From contig JAQSDW010000016.1 in NCBI GenBank assembly GCA_029946105.1, positions 1 to 64,000 on the forward strand: DNA of 64,000 nucleotides, written 5' to 3'. Shown here piece by piece: positions 24,644-33,485 of this stretch (the stretch's first letter is position 1; each line of letters begins with the position of its first letter). The notes beneath the pieces are model-generated. The model was not told the origin of the DNA. It was given only the letters and a program-made list of their open reading frames with translations, and searched no databases. The position numbers were made by a program, and so were the translations under genes. Origin of the DNA: Reyranella sp. Its GTDB lineage: Bacteria; Pseudomonadota; Alphaproteobacteria; Reyranellales; Reyranellaceae.

Positions 24644-25027
24644 ATGACTTCTCCAATGGCCAGGATCGTCCGCCCCTGGCGACCACAGGGCCGCTTTTTG
24701 CGCGAACTTGCGCGCAGCGCCTCGGTCTTCGCTGCCTGCCGCACCGCAGGCCTCGCCCGCCGCACCGTCTATCGCTGGCGTCACGCCCGGATCGCGGGCC
24801 GTGTTCTGGTGCCGGACAGTCGCGTGCTGTGGAGGCTGCTGCAGTCGGTGCAGGCGGAAACCTACGGCCCGCGTGCGGCCGAGGTGCAGGCGGCACACGA
24901 CCGCGAAAGCGAACGCCAAGCAGAATTCCGACGAAGGTTGGACGCGGCGGACAGGCGGGTGGCGGTCTACGAAGCGGAGCTTCGCGCCCGGGCGACGCGG
25001 ACGAACACCGACGCGGGCGAACACTGA
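24644..25027 (+). CDS. Small helix-turn-helix protein, function unknown
   Basis: This 127-residue protein has an HTH of the Hin/transposase/terminase-small-subunit type (FLRELARSASVFAACRTAGLARRTVYRWRHA). A basic, Arg-rich helical tail follows (AEVQAAHDRESERQAEFRRRLDAADRRVAVYEAEL) that may be a coiled coil. The ATG at 24644 has GAAGGGC upstream. It may be a phage or mobile-element remnant or a DNA-binding regulator. No neighbour clarifies this. Confidence 0.6.
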   Translation: MTSPMARIVRPWRPQGRFLRELARSASVFAACRTAGLARRTVYRWRHARIAGRVLVPDSRVLWRLLQSVQAETYGPRAAEVQAAHDRESERQAEFRRRLDAADRRVAVYEAELRARATRTNTDAGEH

Positions 25028-25151
25028 TGACGCGAAGTGACGAGCCGCGGCGGCACGGTTCATCAGGGGGCGATCCGGGCGTGGGTTCAAGGACTTGGTG
25101 GCGATTTGTGGCACAGTCGGCCGAACACCTCGTGGCACAACGAGCTGTGCC

Positions 25152-25171
25152 AAAAAAGCCTCCCGGGAGGC
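25152..25171 (-). terminator. Intrinsic terminator after MFS gene
   Basis: The palindrome GCCTCCCGGGAGGC followed on the minus strand by six T starts one base past the MFS stop codon. It should end transcription of the esterase-MFS operon. Confidence 0.85.
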
Positions 25172-25172
25172 C

Positions 25173-26312
25173 TCAGCGGCGAACCAGGCAGAAATAGCCG
25201 GCGAGGCCCAGCGCGGCGGCGAGTGCTGCGTAAAGCGGCCCCTGCGCCACGTTGAGGAACAGCCAGGGCGCGCTGAGCGGCCCGACGGCGGCGCCGAAAT
25301 CGCGCCAGGTCGAATAGCTCGCCTGGGAAGCGAGTATCCCGCCCCCTCTGTTCCCTGTGCCGCGCTCGATCACCAGCACGGGGATCAGGGTGTTGAACAT
25401 GCCACGGCTCATCACGACCAGCAGCGCGCCGGTGACGTCGCGGCCGAGCGCAATCAGCACGAAGCCGCCGACCAGCAGGGTGCCGTTGACGATCGCGATG
25501 CGGCGCGCGCCGAAGCGGTCGCCGATCCAGCCGCCCAGCGGTCCCGTCGTGATCTCGACCAGCCAGCGCAGCGCCAGCAGCGCCGCGGTCGCCATGACGG
25601 CGGCGACCGAGGTGATCGAGTCCTTCAACAGGAAGGCGAGCGTGAGCAGGAACACGCCGTCGCCCGAGAAGCCCATCACGAAGCCCCAGACTTCGAGGCG
25701 GTGCGGGAGGGGCAGGCGGAAGCCCTTGCCATGTGCCACGGGTTCACGCGGCAGGCGTGGCAGCATCAGCGCGGCGGCCAGCGAGACCAGGGTGAGGGCG
25801 CCGAAGATCACGAAGACCGAACGCGGCCCGACCTGCAGGACGATCCAGGCGCCACCCACCAGCGATATCGCCTGCACCAAGCCGATGGCGGCGCGGCTCG
25901 TGCCCACGCGCTTGCCGGCATTCGCGCGATCGCTGACGGCGTAGGCCAGTGTCGCAAGATTGAGTGAGGCGAATGAAATGCCCCAGAGGATCCGGGCGGC
26001 GACCTGGACGGCGGAACTCTCGCCCAGGCCGTAGAGCGTCGTGGAAACAGCCGAACCGACCGCCGCCGCCACCATCAATCTGTGCGGCCCGACGCGCTCG
26101 CCGATCGCGGCCACGCCTGAGTTGGCGAACAGACGGATCCAGCGGTTGAGCGACAGCAGGACGCCCACCATGGCGAGGCTAAGACCGAAGTCCTCGTGGT
26201 AGAGCGGCAACACGGCATAGAGCAGCGTGTCGCCGATCATGGCGACGGCAATGACAAGTCCCGGCAATGCCATGCCTGTCGGCGCGGCGCCGGGAGGCTC
26301 CGGATTGCTCAC
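25173..26312 (-). CDS. MFS transporter
   Basis: About 379 residues with roughly 12 hydrophobic segments and the MFS loop signature in variant form (NSGVAAIGERVGPHRLMV between helices 2 and 3, GGWIGDRFGARRIAIV between helices 8 and 9). It is probably a drug or metabolite exporter in the inner membrane. GTG at 26312 is used as start; the 26 extra ORF-track residues run into the esterase gene, and ATG at 26273 is an alternative. It lies 13 bp after the esterase gene and is probably co-transcribed with it. Confidence 0.85.
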   Translation of the reverse strand: MSNPEPPGAAPTGMALPGLVIAVAMIGDTLLYAVLPLYHEDFGLSLAMVGVLLSLNRWIRLFANSGVAAIGERVGPHRLMVAAAVGSAVSTTLYGLGESSAVQVAARILWGISFASLNLATLAYAVSDRANAGKRVGTSRAAIGLVQAISLVGGAWIVLQVGPRSVFVIFGALTLVSLAAALMLPRLPREPVAHGKGFRLPLPHRLEVWGFVMGFSGDGVFLLTLAFLLKDSITSVAAVMATAALLALRWLVEITTGPLGGWIGDRFGARRIAIVNGTLLVGGFVLIALGRDVTGALLVVMSRGMFNTLIPVLVIERGTGNRGGGILASQASYSTWRDFGAAVGPLSAPWLFLNVAQGPLYAALAAALGLAGYFCLVRR

Positions 26313-26325
26313 TCGAGGTCGGTCA

Positions 26326-27291
26326 TCAGGCGCGCAACACCAATGCCTCGCGCAGCGCCGCGGCGCAGATCGCCGTCCCGCGTCGCGCACCGTGCAGCAG
26401 CATCGGCGCGCTCAGGAAGCCGTGCAGCATGCCGCCGAACTCCACCAGGTCGGCCAGCGTGCCTTCCTGCTGCAGGCGCCAGGCATAGGCGCGGCCCTCG
26501 TCGCGCAACGGATCGTAGCCGGCGGTGATCACCAAAGCGGGCGCCAAGCCGGCGAGCGAGGCGGCGCGCAGCGGCGAGACGCGCCAGTCGCCGCGGCTCG
26601 CCTGGTCGGGCGCATAGTGATCGAAGAACCATTCCATGGTTTCGGCGTTGAGCCCGTAGCCGTCGTAGAAGCGGCGATAGGACTCGGTCCGCGCCACCGC
26701 GTCGGTGACCGGATAGGCGAGAAGCTGCAGGCGCAGGCGTGGCCCGTCGTTGTCGCGGGCCCAGATCGCAACCGATGCGGCGAGATTGCCGCCGGCGCTG
26801 TCGCCGCCGACGGCCAGCCGGTTGGCGTCGATACCGACCGACGCACCGTTGGCCACGACCCACTGCAGGCCAGCCACGACATCGTCGAAGGCGCCCGGGA
26901 AGCGGGCTTCAGGCGCCAGCCGATAGTCGACCGCGCAGACGGCGATTCCGGCTTCGATGGCAAGCTGGGCGCAGAGCACGTCGTGGCTTTCCAGGTTGCC
27001 GAACACCCACCCGCCACCATGGGCGTACAGCAGCGCCGGCAACATCGCATCGGACGCCGCCGCGGCGGGCCGATAGAGGCGGATCGGAATCGCGCCGCCC
27101 TGGTTGGTGGGGTCGGGTCCGGGAATCGTCCGGTCGGTCACCGTCACGCCGGCGGGGCGTGGGCCCTGGGCGGGCGGGCGGAGCGACAGATACTGCTCGC
27201 GCGCGGCCTGCGGGCTCAGCTTGTGCCACGCGGGACGGTTGGCCGCCGCGGCCAGGTCGAGCAGCCGCTGGGATTCCGGATCGAGCGCCAT
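26326..27291 (-). CDS. HSL-family alpha/beta hydrolase (carboxylesterase)
   Basis: This 321-residue hormone-sensitive-lipase-type esterase has the oxyanion motif HGGGWVFGN, the nucleophile GGDSAGGNLAA, the acid in GYDPLRDEGRAYA and the base in GMLHGFLSAP. These enzymes hydrolyse short-chain acyl esters in the cytoplasm. It precedes the MFS gene in a two-gene operon and diverges from the DUF2333 gene at 27377. Natural substrate unknown. Confidence 0.93.
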   Translation of the reverse strand: MALDPESQRLLDLAAAANRPAWHKLSPQAAREQYLSLRPPAQGPRPAGVTVTDRTIPGPDPTNQGGAIPIRLYRPAAAASDAMLPALLYAHGGGWVFGNLESHDVLCAQLAIEAGIAVCAVDYRLAPEARFPGAFDDVVAGLQWVVANGASVGIDANRLAVGGDSAGGNLAASVAIWARDNDGPRLRLQLLAYPVTDAVARTESYRRFYDGYGLNAETMEWFFDHYAPDQASRGDWRVSPLRAASLAGLAPALVITAGYDPLRDEGRAYAWRLQQEGTLADLVEFGGMLHGFLSAPMLLHGARRGTAICAAALREALVLRA

Positions 27292-27376
27292 TCCACCAAC
27301 TCCATTGGACGAAGAAACACGTCACTCTAGCAGGCCACGCCCCTGTTTCGTCACGAGGCGAATGGTAAGGTCGGCC

Positions 27377-28408
27377 ATGACATTCGATCCGGATCACGGT
27401 GGCGCACCCGTATCGGCGCCCTCCTGGGGGCGTCGTGCATGGGATCGCGTGCGGGCCTTTCGCCCATTTGCCGCTAAGACCGCTACACCGCGGGGCCGGC
27501 GTACGGCCTGGGGCTGGGCGTGGCGCGCCGCCGTGGTGGTGGTCATTCTCTACTATCCGGTGGGCGCGTTCGTCACCGAGGACATCGACGACGATTCGCA
27601 GTTCGCACCGCGCAACGTGACGCCAGGCGAAAGCCGGGCAGTGGCCGTCGCCGCCGAACTGGTCGATCGCGAGGTCAATGTCCACACCTGGACGCCGATG
27701 CAGCCCTTCTTTATGCCGTCCGGGCTGCTCGACAACATGCCGAACTTCCAGCGCGGCGTCATGGCCGCGCTCGGCCGCTTCAGCACCGAGTTGATGGACC
27801 AGCTCGGCCGCACCCGCGGCTCGAGCCAAACCGACCGCGACCTCGAGCAGGCGCGCGGATTCCTGAACGAACAGCCCAACATCTGGGTCTGGCAGCCCAG
27901 CGTGTCGCTGATGCCGTCGGCCACGTCGGCGCAGAAGTACCGCGCCGGCCGCGAGAAGCTGCTGGCCTACAACAAGCGGCTGGCTTCCGGCCAGGCGATA
28001 TTCGAGCGCCGGGCCGACAACCTCCAGGCGCTGCTCGATCGCATCTCCAATGACGAAGGCTCCGATTCGGGCGTCATCGACCAGCACATCATCGAGAAGT
28101 CGGGCGATCTGTTCGATTCGCGATGCGACGACATCTTCTATTTCAACAAGGGCCGGCTCTACGCCAACTACCTGCTGCTGCGCGAATTGGGCGTCGACTT
28201 CGAGAACATCATTCGTGAAAAGGGGCTGACGAATGCCTGGAACGGCACGGTGGAGACGTTCCGCCTCGCTGCCGAACTCCAGCCCTGGGTCGTGTGGAAC
28301 GGCTATCTCGACGGGTTTCTCATTCCCAATCACCTGGCCGCGCAAGGCTTCTACCTGCTGCGGGCGCGCACCCAGCTGCGCGAAATCAGCAACATCCTGC
28401 TGAAGTAG
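27377..28408 (+). CDS. DUF2333-family membrane protein
   Basis: This 343-residue protein has a basic N-terminal tail and one membrane span (AAVVVVILYYPVGAFV). A long periplasmic domain follows with WTPMQPFFMPSGLLDNMPNFQRG, ERRADNLQALLDRI and AELQPWVVWNG, typical of DUF2333. The ATG at 27377 is preferred to the ORF-track start at 27104, which overlaps the divergent esterase. It leads a cluster with a TSUP permease, a TIGR02186 protein and a universal stress protein. The family's function is not known. Confidence 0.85.
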   Translation: MTFDPDHGGAPVSAPSWGRRAWDRVRAFRPFAAKTATPRGRRTAWGWAWRAAVVVVILYYPVGAFVTEDIDDDSQFAPRNVTPGESRAVAVAAELVDREVNVHTWTPMQPFFMPSGLLDNMPNFQRGVMAALGRFSTELMDQLGRTRGSSQTDRDLEQARGFLNEQPNIWVWQPSVSLMPSATSAQKYRAGREKLLAYNKRLASGQAIFERRADNLQALLDRISNDEGSDSGVIDQHIIEKSGDLFDSRCDDIFYFNKGRLYANYLLLRELGVDFENIIREKGLTNAWNGTVETFRLAAELQPWVVWNGYLDGFLIPNHLAAQGFYLLRARTQLREISNILLK

Positions 28409-28417
28409 GCCGGTGCC

Positions 28418-29344
28418 GTGGAAATCTACCTTCCCATTGCCGAGCTATCGATCAACGTGTTCGTGCTGCTGGGCCTGGGAGCCGCGGCCGGACTGCTGGC
28501 CGGCATGTTCGGCGTCGGTGGCGGGTTTCTCGCCACGCCGCTCCTGATCTTCGTCGGCATTCCTCCTGCTGTCGCGGTCGCCAGCCAGGCCAACCAGGTG
28601 ATCGCCAATTCGGTGTCGTCGCTGCAGGTCCATTGGCGCCGCGGCAATGTCGACCTGCGCATGGGGATGGTGCTTTTACTGGGCGGCATGTTCGGCTCGA
28701 CCGCCGGCGTCTGGCTGTTCACCTACCTCAAAGCCATCGGCCAGATCGATTTCGTCATCGCCGTCATGTATGTCATCATGCTGTCGACCATCGGTCTCCT
28801 CATGCTGGTCGAAAGCCTGAGCACCTATGTGAAGCGCCGGCGCAATCCCGGCGCGCCGCGTGGCAAGCTTCATACCCACTACCTGGTCCATCGCCTGCCG
28901 CTGAAGCTGCGGTTCTACAAATCGAAGCTCTACATCAGCGCATTGCTGCCGGTGGGGCTGGGCTTCCTGATCGGCATCCTGTCGGCGATCCTGGGCGTCG
29001 GCGGCGGCTTCGTCCTGGTGCCCGCCATGATCTATCTGCTCGGCATGCCGACGGCCGTGGTGATCGGTACCTCGAATTTCCAGATCCTGTTCGTCGCGGC
29101 CAACGTCACCTTCCTCCAGGCCACGACCAATGGCACCGTCGACGTCGTGCTGGCGCTGCTCCTGATCCTGGGCGGCGTGGTGGGGGCGCCGATCGGCTCG
29201 CGGCTGGCGGCGAAGCTTCCGGGTGTCGTGCTGCGTGGTTTGATGTCGGTTCTGATTCTGGCAGTCGCGATCGAGTTGCTGACCGAACTCCTGCGCACGC
29301 CCGTTTCGCCATTCTCGCTCGGCATCCGCGAGGTGCAGCCGTGA
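28418..29344 (+). CDS. TSUP-family (TauE/SafE) permease
   Basis: This 308-residue inner-membrane protein has the twofold TSUP repeat: GLLAGMFGVGGGFLATPLLIF near residue 30 and LIGILSAILGVGGGFVLVPAMIYLLG near residue 190. Members export or import sulfite, sulfoacetate or other anions. Start GTG at 28418, 9 bp after the DUF2333 gene, and its stop overlaps the next start as GTGA. Pairing with a TIGR02186 protein is a recurrent arrangement. Confidence 0.92.
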   Translation: MEIYLPIAELSINVFVLLGLGAAAGLLAGMFGVGGGFLATPLLIFVGIPPAVAVASQANQVIANSVSSLQVHWRRGNVDLRMGMVLLLGGMFGSTAGVWLFTYLKAIGQIDFVIAVMYVIMLSTIGLLMLVESLSTYVKRRRNPGAPRGKLHTHYLVHRLPLKLRFYKSKLYISALLPVGLGFLIGILSAILGVGGGFVLVPAMIYLLGMPTAVVIGTSNFQILFVAANVTFLQATTNGTVDVVLALLLILGGVVGAPIGSRLAAKLPGVVLRGLMSVLILAVAIELLTELLRTPVSPFSLGIREVQP

Positions 29345-30201
29345 GACGCCTTCTGTTGGTGCTCGCGGCCGGTCTTGTCTGGGTGGCAAGTCTTGTCTGG
29401 GCAGCGGGTGCGCAGGCCCAGGGACCGCGCATCGAGCCACCCGGCGGCTCCCTGCCGGGGCCGAGCCTGGGTGGATCGGTCGATTCCGGCGCGCCACCGT
29501 CTGTGCCGATCGAGTCGGCCACGCCCGATCTGGTCGTCGATCTGTCGCGCGCGCGCGTGTCGATCACCTCGGCGTTCCAGGGCGAGAGCATCCTGATGTT
29601 CGGGATGTTCGATCCGCCGGGTGAGGTGGTCGTGGTGGTGGTCGGACCGGAGGCGCGCGAGACGGTGCTGCGCAAGCAGCGCGTCCTTGGCATGTGGCTC
29701 AATACCGGCCGCCAGTCCTTCGAGAATGTACCGGCCTACTATGCCATCGCCGCCAGCCAGCCGTTACAGCGGCTGCTCGCCCGGGGCGCCGGCGGCGAGA
29801 TTCTGTCGCTGGAAGATCGGATGTCGATCATCAAGCCGGTCGGGACGCGCTCGGCAGCGGAGTTGGCCAGATTCCGCGGCGGCCTGCTCGAGGTCAAGCG
29901 CAAGGAAGGACTCTATCCGGCGGCCATCGGTCAGGTCACGGTGCAGGCCGGGCGCCTGTTTCGTGTCGATCTGCCCTTTCCCTCCCGGTTGCCCGAGGGC
30001 GTCTATGAGGTGAAGGCCTACCTGCTGCGCGACGGCAAGATCGTCGCCGCGGTGTCGAGGCCGCTGCCGGTCGGCAAAGTCGGCTTCAGCGCCCAGCTGG
30101 CGGGATGGGCGAGCCACGACGGGGCACTCTACGGCCTGGGCGCCATTGTCATGGCGCTGTTCGCCGGTTGGCTGGGCGGCGCGGTCATGCGGCGTCTGTA
30201 G
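29341..30201 (+). CDS. TIGR02186-family transmembrane protein
   Basis: About 286 residues. A signal peptide (LLLVLAAGLVWVASLVWAAGAQAQ) is followed by a Pro/Gly-rich linker, then a periplasmic domain (DLSRARVSITSAFQGESILMFGMFD, VVVVVGPEARETVLRKQRVLGMWLN). A C-terminal anchor follows (ALYGLGAIVMALFAGWLGGAV). Start GTG at 29341 overlaps the TSUP stop. This family accompanies TSUP permeases and is probably an accessory subunit; the transported anion is unknown. Confidence 0.88.
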   Translation: MRRLLLVLAAGLVWVASLVWAAGAQAQGPRIEPPGGSLPGPSLGGSVDSGAPPSVPIESATPDLVVDLSRARVSITSAFQGESILMFGMFDPPGEVVVVVVGPEARETVLRKQRVLGMWLNTGRQSFENVPAYYAIAASQPLQRLLARGAGGEILSLEDRMSIIKPVGTRSAAELARFRGGLLEVKRKEGLYPAAIGQVTVQAGRLFRVDLPFPSRLPEGVYEVKAYLLRDGKIVAAVSRPLPVGKVGFSAQLAGWASHDGALYGLGAIVMALFAGWLGGAVMRRL

Positions 30202-30250
30202 GCGGCGGACCGATGATGAGCACAAAGCTGGGTGTGGAGAGGAGAGTACC

Positions 30251-30742
30251 ATGACTGTGAGCGAGCAGCCCGGCCGGGTCGACGAACGCGTCTTTCTGGT
30301 CGTCGTCGACGAAAGCCCCGAAATGCGCAACGCGCTGCGCTATGCCTGCCGCCGGGCCAAGCGCACCGGCGGGCGCGTGGCCATGCTTTACGTCATGGAT
30401 CCGCCGGAGGGCCAGCAATGGGGCGCCGTCGTCGACCTGATGCGCCAGGAAGCGCGCCAGCAAGCCGAAGACGTGGTTGCTCGTCATGCCGACGCGGCCG
30501 CAACCCTCACCGGTCAGCCTCCGACGATCCACATTCGCGAGGGCAAGAGTCGCGACGAACTGATCAAGCTCTTGGCCGAAGACCGGTCTATTTCGGTTCT
30601 GGTACTGGGCAGCTCATCGAGCGGCGAGGGGCCAGGTCCTCTAGTCACGGCCTTCACCGGCAAGCTCGGCGGCCAGCTCCGTATTCCTCTGACCATCGTG
30701 CCAGGCGCCCTGACCGAGTCCGAGATCGACGCAATCTCATAG
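30251..30742 (+). CDS. Universal stress protein (UspA family)
   Basis: This 163-residue protein has the Usp fold: VFLVVVDESPEMRNALRYACRRA at the start and LVLGSSSSGEGPGPLVTAFTGKLGGQLRIPLTIVPG at the end, where the G-2x-G-9x-G-type ATP loop is in modified form. ATG at 30251 follows GGAGAG. It is last in the DUF2333-TSUP-TIGR02186 cluster, with a 49-bp gap. Likely cytoplasmic stress or nucleotide-binding role. Confidence 0.88.
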   Translation: MTVSEQPGRVDERVFLVVVDESPEMRNALRYACRRAKRTGGRVAMLYVMDPPEGQQWGAVVDLMRQEARQQAEDVVARHADAAATLTGQPPTIHIREGKSRDELIKLLAEDRSISVLVLGSSSSGEGPGPLVTAFTGKLGGQLRIPLTIVPGALTESEIDAIS

Positions 30743-31044
30743 AGCGTGCGGGGACCGTGCGGGCAATGTCTGCGGCGTCCTGTCAGGCGCCTGTTGGTAA
30801 TCAGGTTTTGCATTTGAGTTGTGAAGGACGAGAAGCGCTGAAAAGATTCATGTAGTATATTGTAATCATTATATAATAGATATATGTTCCATAACTATTA
30901 TACAAATGCACTTAAGAATCAACTTGATCGACTGGACGCCGGTTCCTACGTCCGAGGTGCCGATTGGGGGTGGAGACGTCCCGTTCCCAGCCTGAGCGAT
31001 GCCAGGCGGCTCCGCCGCCAAGCGTTCGATTGAGGAGACCAGGT
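30743..31044. other. Intergenic region with AT-rich core
   Basis: About 300 bp without a gene. The stretch 30840-30925 is strongly AT-rich against GC-rich surroundings (TATATTGTAATCATTATATAATAG) and probably contains the nfuA promoter. One segment (30855-30873) matches the classical Fur box at about 13 of 19 positions, too weak to assert. Confidence 0.5.
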
Positions 31045-31593
31045 TTGTTTATCCAGACCGAGCAGACGCCGAACCCATCCACCCTGAAGTTCCTCCCTGG
31101 CCGTGTCGTCATGGAGAAGGGGACGATGGATTTTGCGGGCATCGATGCCGCGGGATCTTCGCCCTTGGCCAAGAGGCTGTTTGCGATCGAAGGCGTCGAG
31201 CGGGTGTTCTTTGGCTCCGACTTCGTGACCGTCACGAAGGAGCCGAGCCTCGACTGGCAGATCCTCAAGCCATCCATCCTGGGCGGCATCATGGAACACT
31301 ACACTTCCGGTGAGCCGGTCGTGGCCGACACCGGCGATGTCGCCGTTGCCGCAGCGGATGACGACGAGGTCGTCGCCCAGATCAAGGAATTGCTCGATAC
31401 GCGTGTCCGTCCGGCCGTGGCCCAGGATGGCGGCGATATCGTGTTTCAGGATTTCCGCGACGGCGTGGTCTATCTCCATATGCAGGGGTCGTGCTCCGGC
31501 TGCCCCAGCTCGACGGCCACGCTCAAGATGGGAATTGAGAATCTTCTGAAGCACTACGTACCAGAAGTCGTGGAAGTCCAGGCGGCCCAGTAG
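31045..31593 (+). CDS. NfuA/NifU-type Fe-S cluster carrier
   Basis: This 182-residue protein has an N-terminal Nfu_N domain (FIQTEQTPNPSTLKFLPGRVV) and a C-terminal NifU-like domain with the cluster-binding CxxC (GSCSGCPSSTATLK). It delivers 4Fe-4S clusters to apoproteins such as aconitase or lipoyl synthase. The start appears to be TTG at 31045, with GAGGAG 7 nt upstream, because no ATG precedes the conserved N-terminus. It stands alone behind an AT-rich promoter region. Confidence 0.92.
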   Translation: MFIQTEQTPNPSTLKFLPGRVVMEKGTMDFAGIDAAGSSPLAKRLFAIEGVERVFFGSDFVTVTKEPSLDWQILKPSILGGIMEHYTSGEPVVADTGDVAVAAADDDEVVAQIKELLDTRVRPAVAQDGGDIVFQDFRDGVVYLHMQGSCSGCPSSTATLKMGIENLLKHYVPEVVEVQAAQ

Positions 31594-31697
31594 GTCGCCT
31601 CCGCTCAAGCGTACAGCGTCGTTACTGCACCGCGGTCCTGTGGGGGACCGTGCGTGGTGGGGTCGTTCGTTCGAGCCAACGAAACGAAGAGTGTGGA

Positions 31698-32810
31698 ATG
31701 AAGTTTTTAATCCGGCCCGCGGTCGAACGCGGGCGTCGTTATGCATTTCCGGCGGCTTGGTTCGCCATGGTCGCCGCGGGGGTGGGTTTCAGCGAACCAT
31801 TGCCGAACGTCGACGTCGCGCCGTATCTGTCCTTCAGCGCGATCGGAGTGGCGAATGCCGCATCTCCGGAGCAGCCGGCATTTCTCGCCATGGACGCCGA
31901 GCCCGTGTCCTTGACGTTCGTACGCCACGAGCCGATCGAGCCCGATGATTATTGGCCTCATTTCACACCGCGCGAGACGACGCTCGGTCACGGGCGCTTC
32001 GCGGCGCCCGGCAATGCCGTCCGCCGGCAGGTCCAGTTGCGGCCCATCAGCCCGCGTACCGCCGACGAGCTTGCCGGGTTCTTCCGTGCCGTTGCCTACA
32101 CGCTGAACGAAGTCCGTCTGGGTGAAGCCGTTCCGCCGATCAAGGTCGATCGCGTGCCGGGCGATCTCAACACCAAGGATGGCAACGAGCGCAAGATGCT
32201 CTTCATCACCGCAATCTTGCCGGTGGTGCTCGAAGTCAACCAGCGCGTGCTCGCCGATCGCGAGCAGCTTCTCTACCTGCGCGAAAAGATCGCGGTGGCG
32301 CCGGAGCGCATGACTCCGATCGAGCGAATCTGGCTCGAGGATCTCGCCGACCGCTACGAGACGCAGGCCGATAAGCTCGACGAGCTGGTGCGCCGCGTCG
32401 ATATCGTCCCGCCCTCGATGGCGATTGCCCAGGGCGGCGTCGAGTCGGGCTGGGGCACTTCATTTGCCGCGCGCAACGGCAACGCCCTGTTCGGCCAGAT
32501 CCAGTCGGGGGGCCGTCACAGCGTCTCCGTTCCGTGGACTCCGGGCGCCGGCATGCCGCAGCCCTTCAAGGACGTCGGCGAGGCCACCGACGCCTACGTC
32601 ACCAATCTGAACACCCATCCTGCCTACGCCGGGTTTCGTGCCGAACGCGCGACGATGCGCCAGCGTGGCGAGCATCCCGAGGGCTATCGTCTGATCGGCA
32701 TGCTGCTGCGCTATTCCGAGCGCGGCCAGGGCTATGTGCAGTTCGTGCGCCAGATCATGCGCGAGAACGAACTCTCCGACTTCGACAAGGCCCGGCTCTC
32801 GAGCTTCTGA
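31698..32810 (+). CDS. Bax-like glucosaminidase
   Basis: About 370 residues from ATG 31698. A hydrophobic N-terminus (FPAAWFAMVAAGVGFSEPL) suggests secretion or a membrane anchor. The C-terminal half is a Bax/GH73-like glucosaminidase domain. It has MAIAQGGVESGWGTSFAARNGNALFGQ, with the catalytic Glu in VESGWG, and DAYVTNLNTHPAYAGFRAERA. It should cleave peptidoglycan glycan strands in the periplasm. The gene is monocistronic, convergent with the VanX-like dipeptidase, another wall enzyme. Confidence 0.87.
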   Translation: MKFLIRPAVERGRRYAFPAAWFAMVAAGVGFSEPLPNVDVAPYLSFSAIGVANAASPEQPAFLAMDAEPVSLTFVRHEPIEPDDYWPHFTPRETTLGHGRFAAPGNAVRRQVQLRPISPRTADELAGFFRAVAYTLNEVRLGEAVPPIKVDRVPGDLNTKDGNERKMLFITAILPVVLEVNQRVLADREQLLYLREKIAVAPERMTPIERIWLEDLADRYETQADKLDELVRRVDIVPPSMAIAQGGVESGWGTSFAARNGNALFGQIQSGGRHSVSVPWTPGAGMPQPFKDVGEATDAYVTNLNTHPAYAGFRAERATMRQRGEHPEGYRLIGMLLRYSERGQGYVQFVRQIMRENELSDFDKARLSSF

Positions 32811-32855
32811 GAGATCCCTCGCTTAACTCGGGATACTGGGACCCGGCCTGTCCCG

Positions 32856-33413
32856 TCACATCATCGGTCGTGGCAAATCAGCGTCGCTGACCAGCGGATA
32901 GCGCCGGGCATCGAAGAGCTGATAGTGCCACCACTCGTTGCGGTAGAAGTCCCAGCCTGCGGCGGTCATCAGGCCCATCAGCAGCAGCCGGTTGCGCTGG
33001 GCCTCGGCGGAAACGTCGGTTCGGCCATGATGCGACAACGGTGTAAAGGCGTCGAACGCCGTGCCCATGTCGAATTCGCGGCCACTCTCGTCCAGCAAGC
33101 TGAGGTCGACGGCCACGCCGCGCGAATGCGGCGAGCCGCGGCGCGGGTCGGCGATGAATTCCGGATCGGGATTGACATTCCACAGTGCCCACTGCGCCTC
33201 GACCGGCCGCAGCGCATCGAAGATGCGCAGCCGCAGACCGAGCGGCCGGGCCAACGCCACCGCGGCGGCGAGCCGCTCGGCCGCCGCGCGATGCAGCCAG
33301 CATTCGGCATTCCGGTAGACGGGTCTGCCCGTTAGATTGGCATCGGTCGCATAGGCCAGCGTCACGTCCACATCGAAGTCGGGCGGGGCGATCGCAATCA
33401 GGTCGAGTTTCAT
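32856..33413 (-). CDS. D-alanyl-D-alanine dipeptidase (VanX/DdpX-like, M15)
   Basis: This 185-residue zinc peptidase of family M15D has the zinc motif SPHSRGVAVDLSLL (SxHxxGxAxD) and the C-terminal ExxH in NEWWHYQLF. LRIFDALRPVEAQWALW matches the conserved DxxRP segment. It hydrolyses D-Ala-D-Ala from peptidoglycan turnover, and without VanH/VanA neighbours resistance is not implied. ATG at 33413 starts MKLDLIAIAPPDFDVDV; the 546-residue ORF-track version is an antisense extension through tsaB-rimI. No signal peptide is visible. Confidence 0.92.
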   Translation of the reverse strand: MKLDLIAIAPPDFDVDVTLAYATDANLTGRPVYRNAECWLHRAAAERLAAAVALARPLGLRLRIFDALRPVEAQWALWNVNPDPEFIADPRRGSPHSRGVAVDLSLLDESGREFDMGTAFDAFTPLSHHGRTDVSAEAQRNRLLLMGLMTAAGWDFYRNEWWHYQLFDARRYPLVSDADLPRPMM

Positions 33414-33485
33414 GATCAAAGAATGCCTAGCCGTCCGATCGAACGCCAGAGGCTGGTGGACGGGCCGACTGATCTCGAGCCTGGC

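Noticed and set aside
30855-30873. Fur-box-like sequence before nfuA
   Set aside because: Only about 13 of 19 positions match, and the whole patch is AT-rich, so the match may be composition alone.
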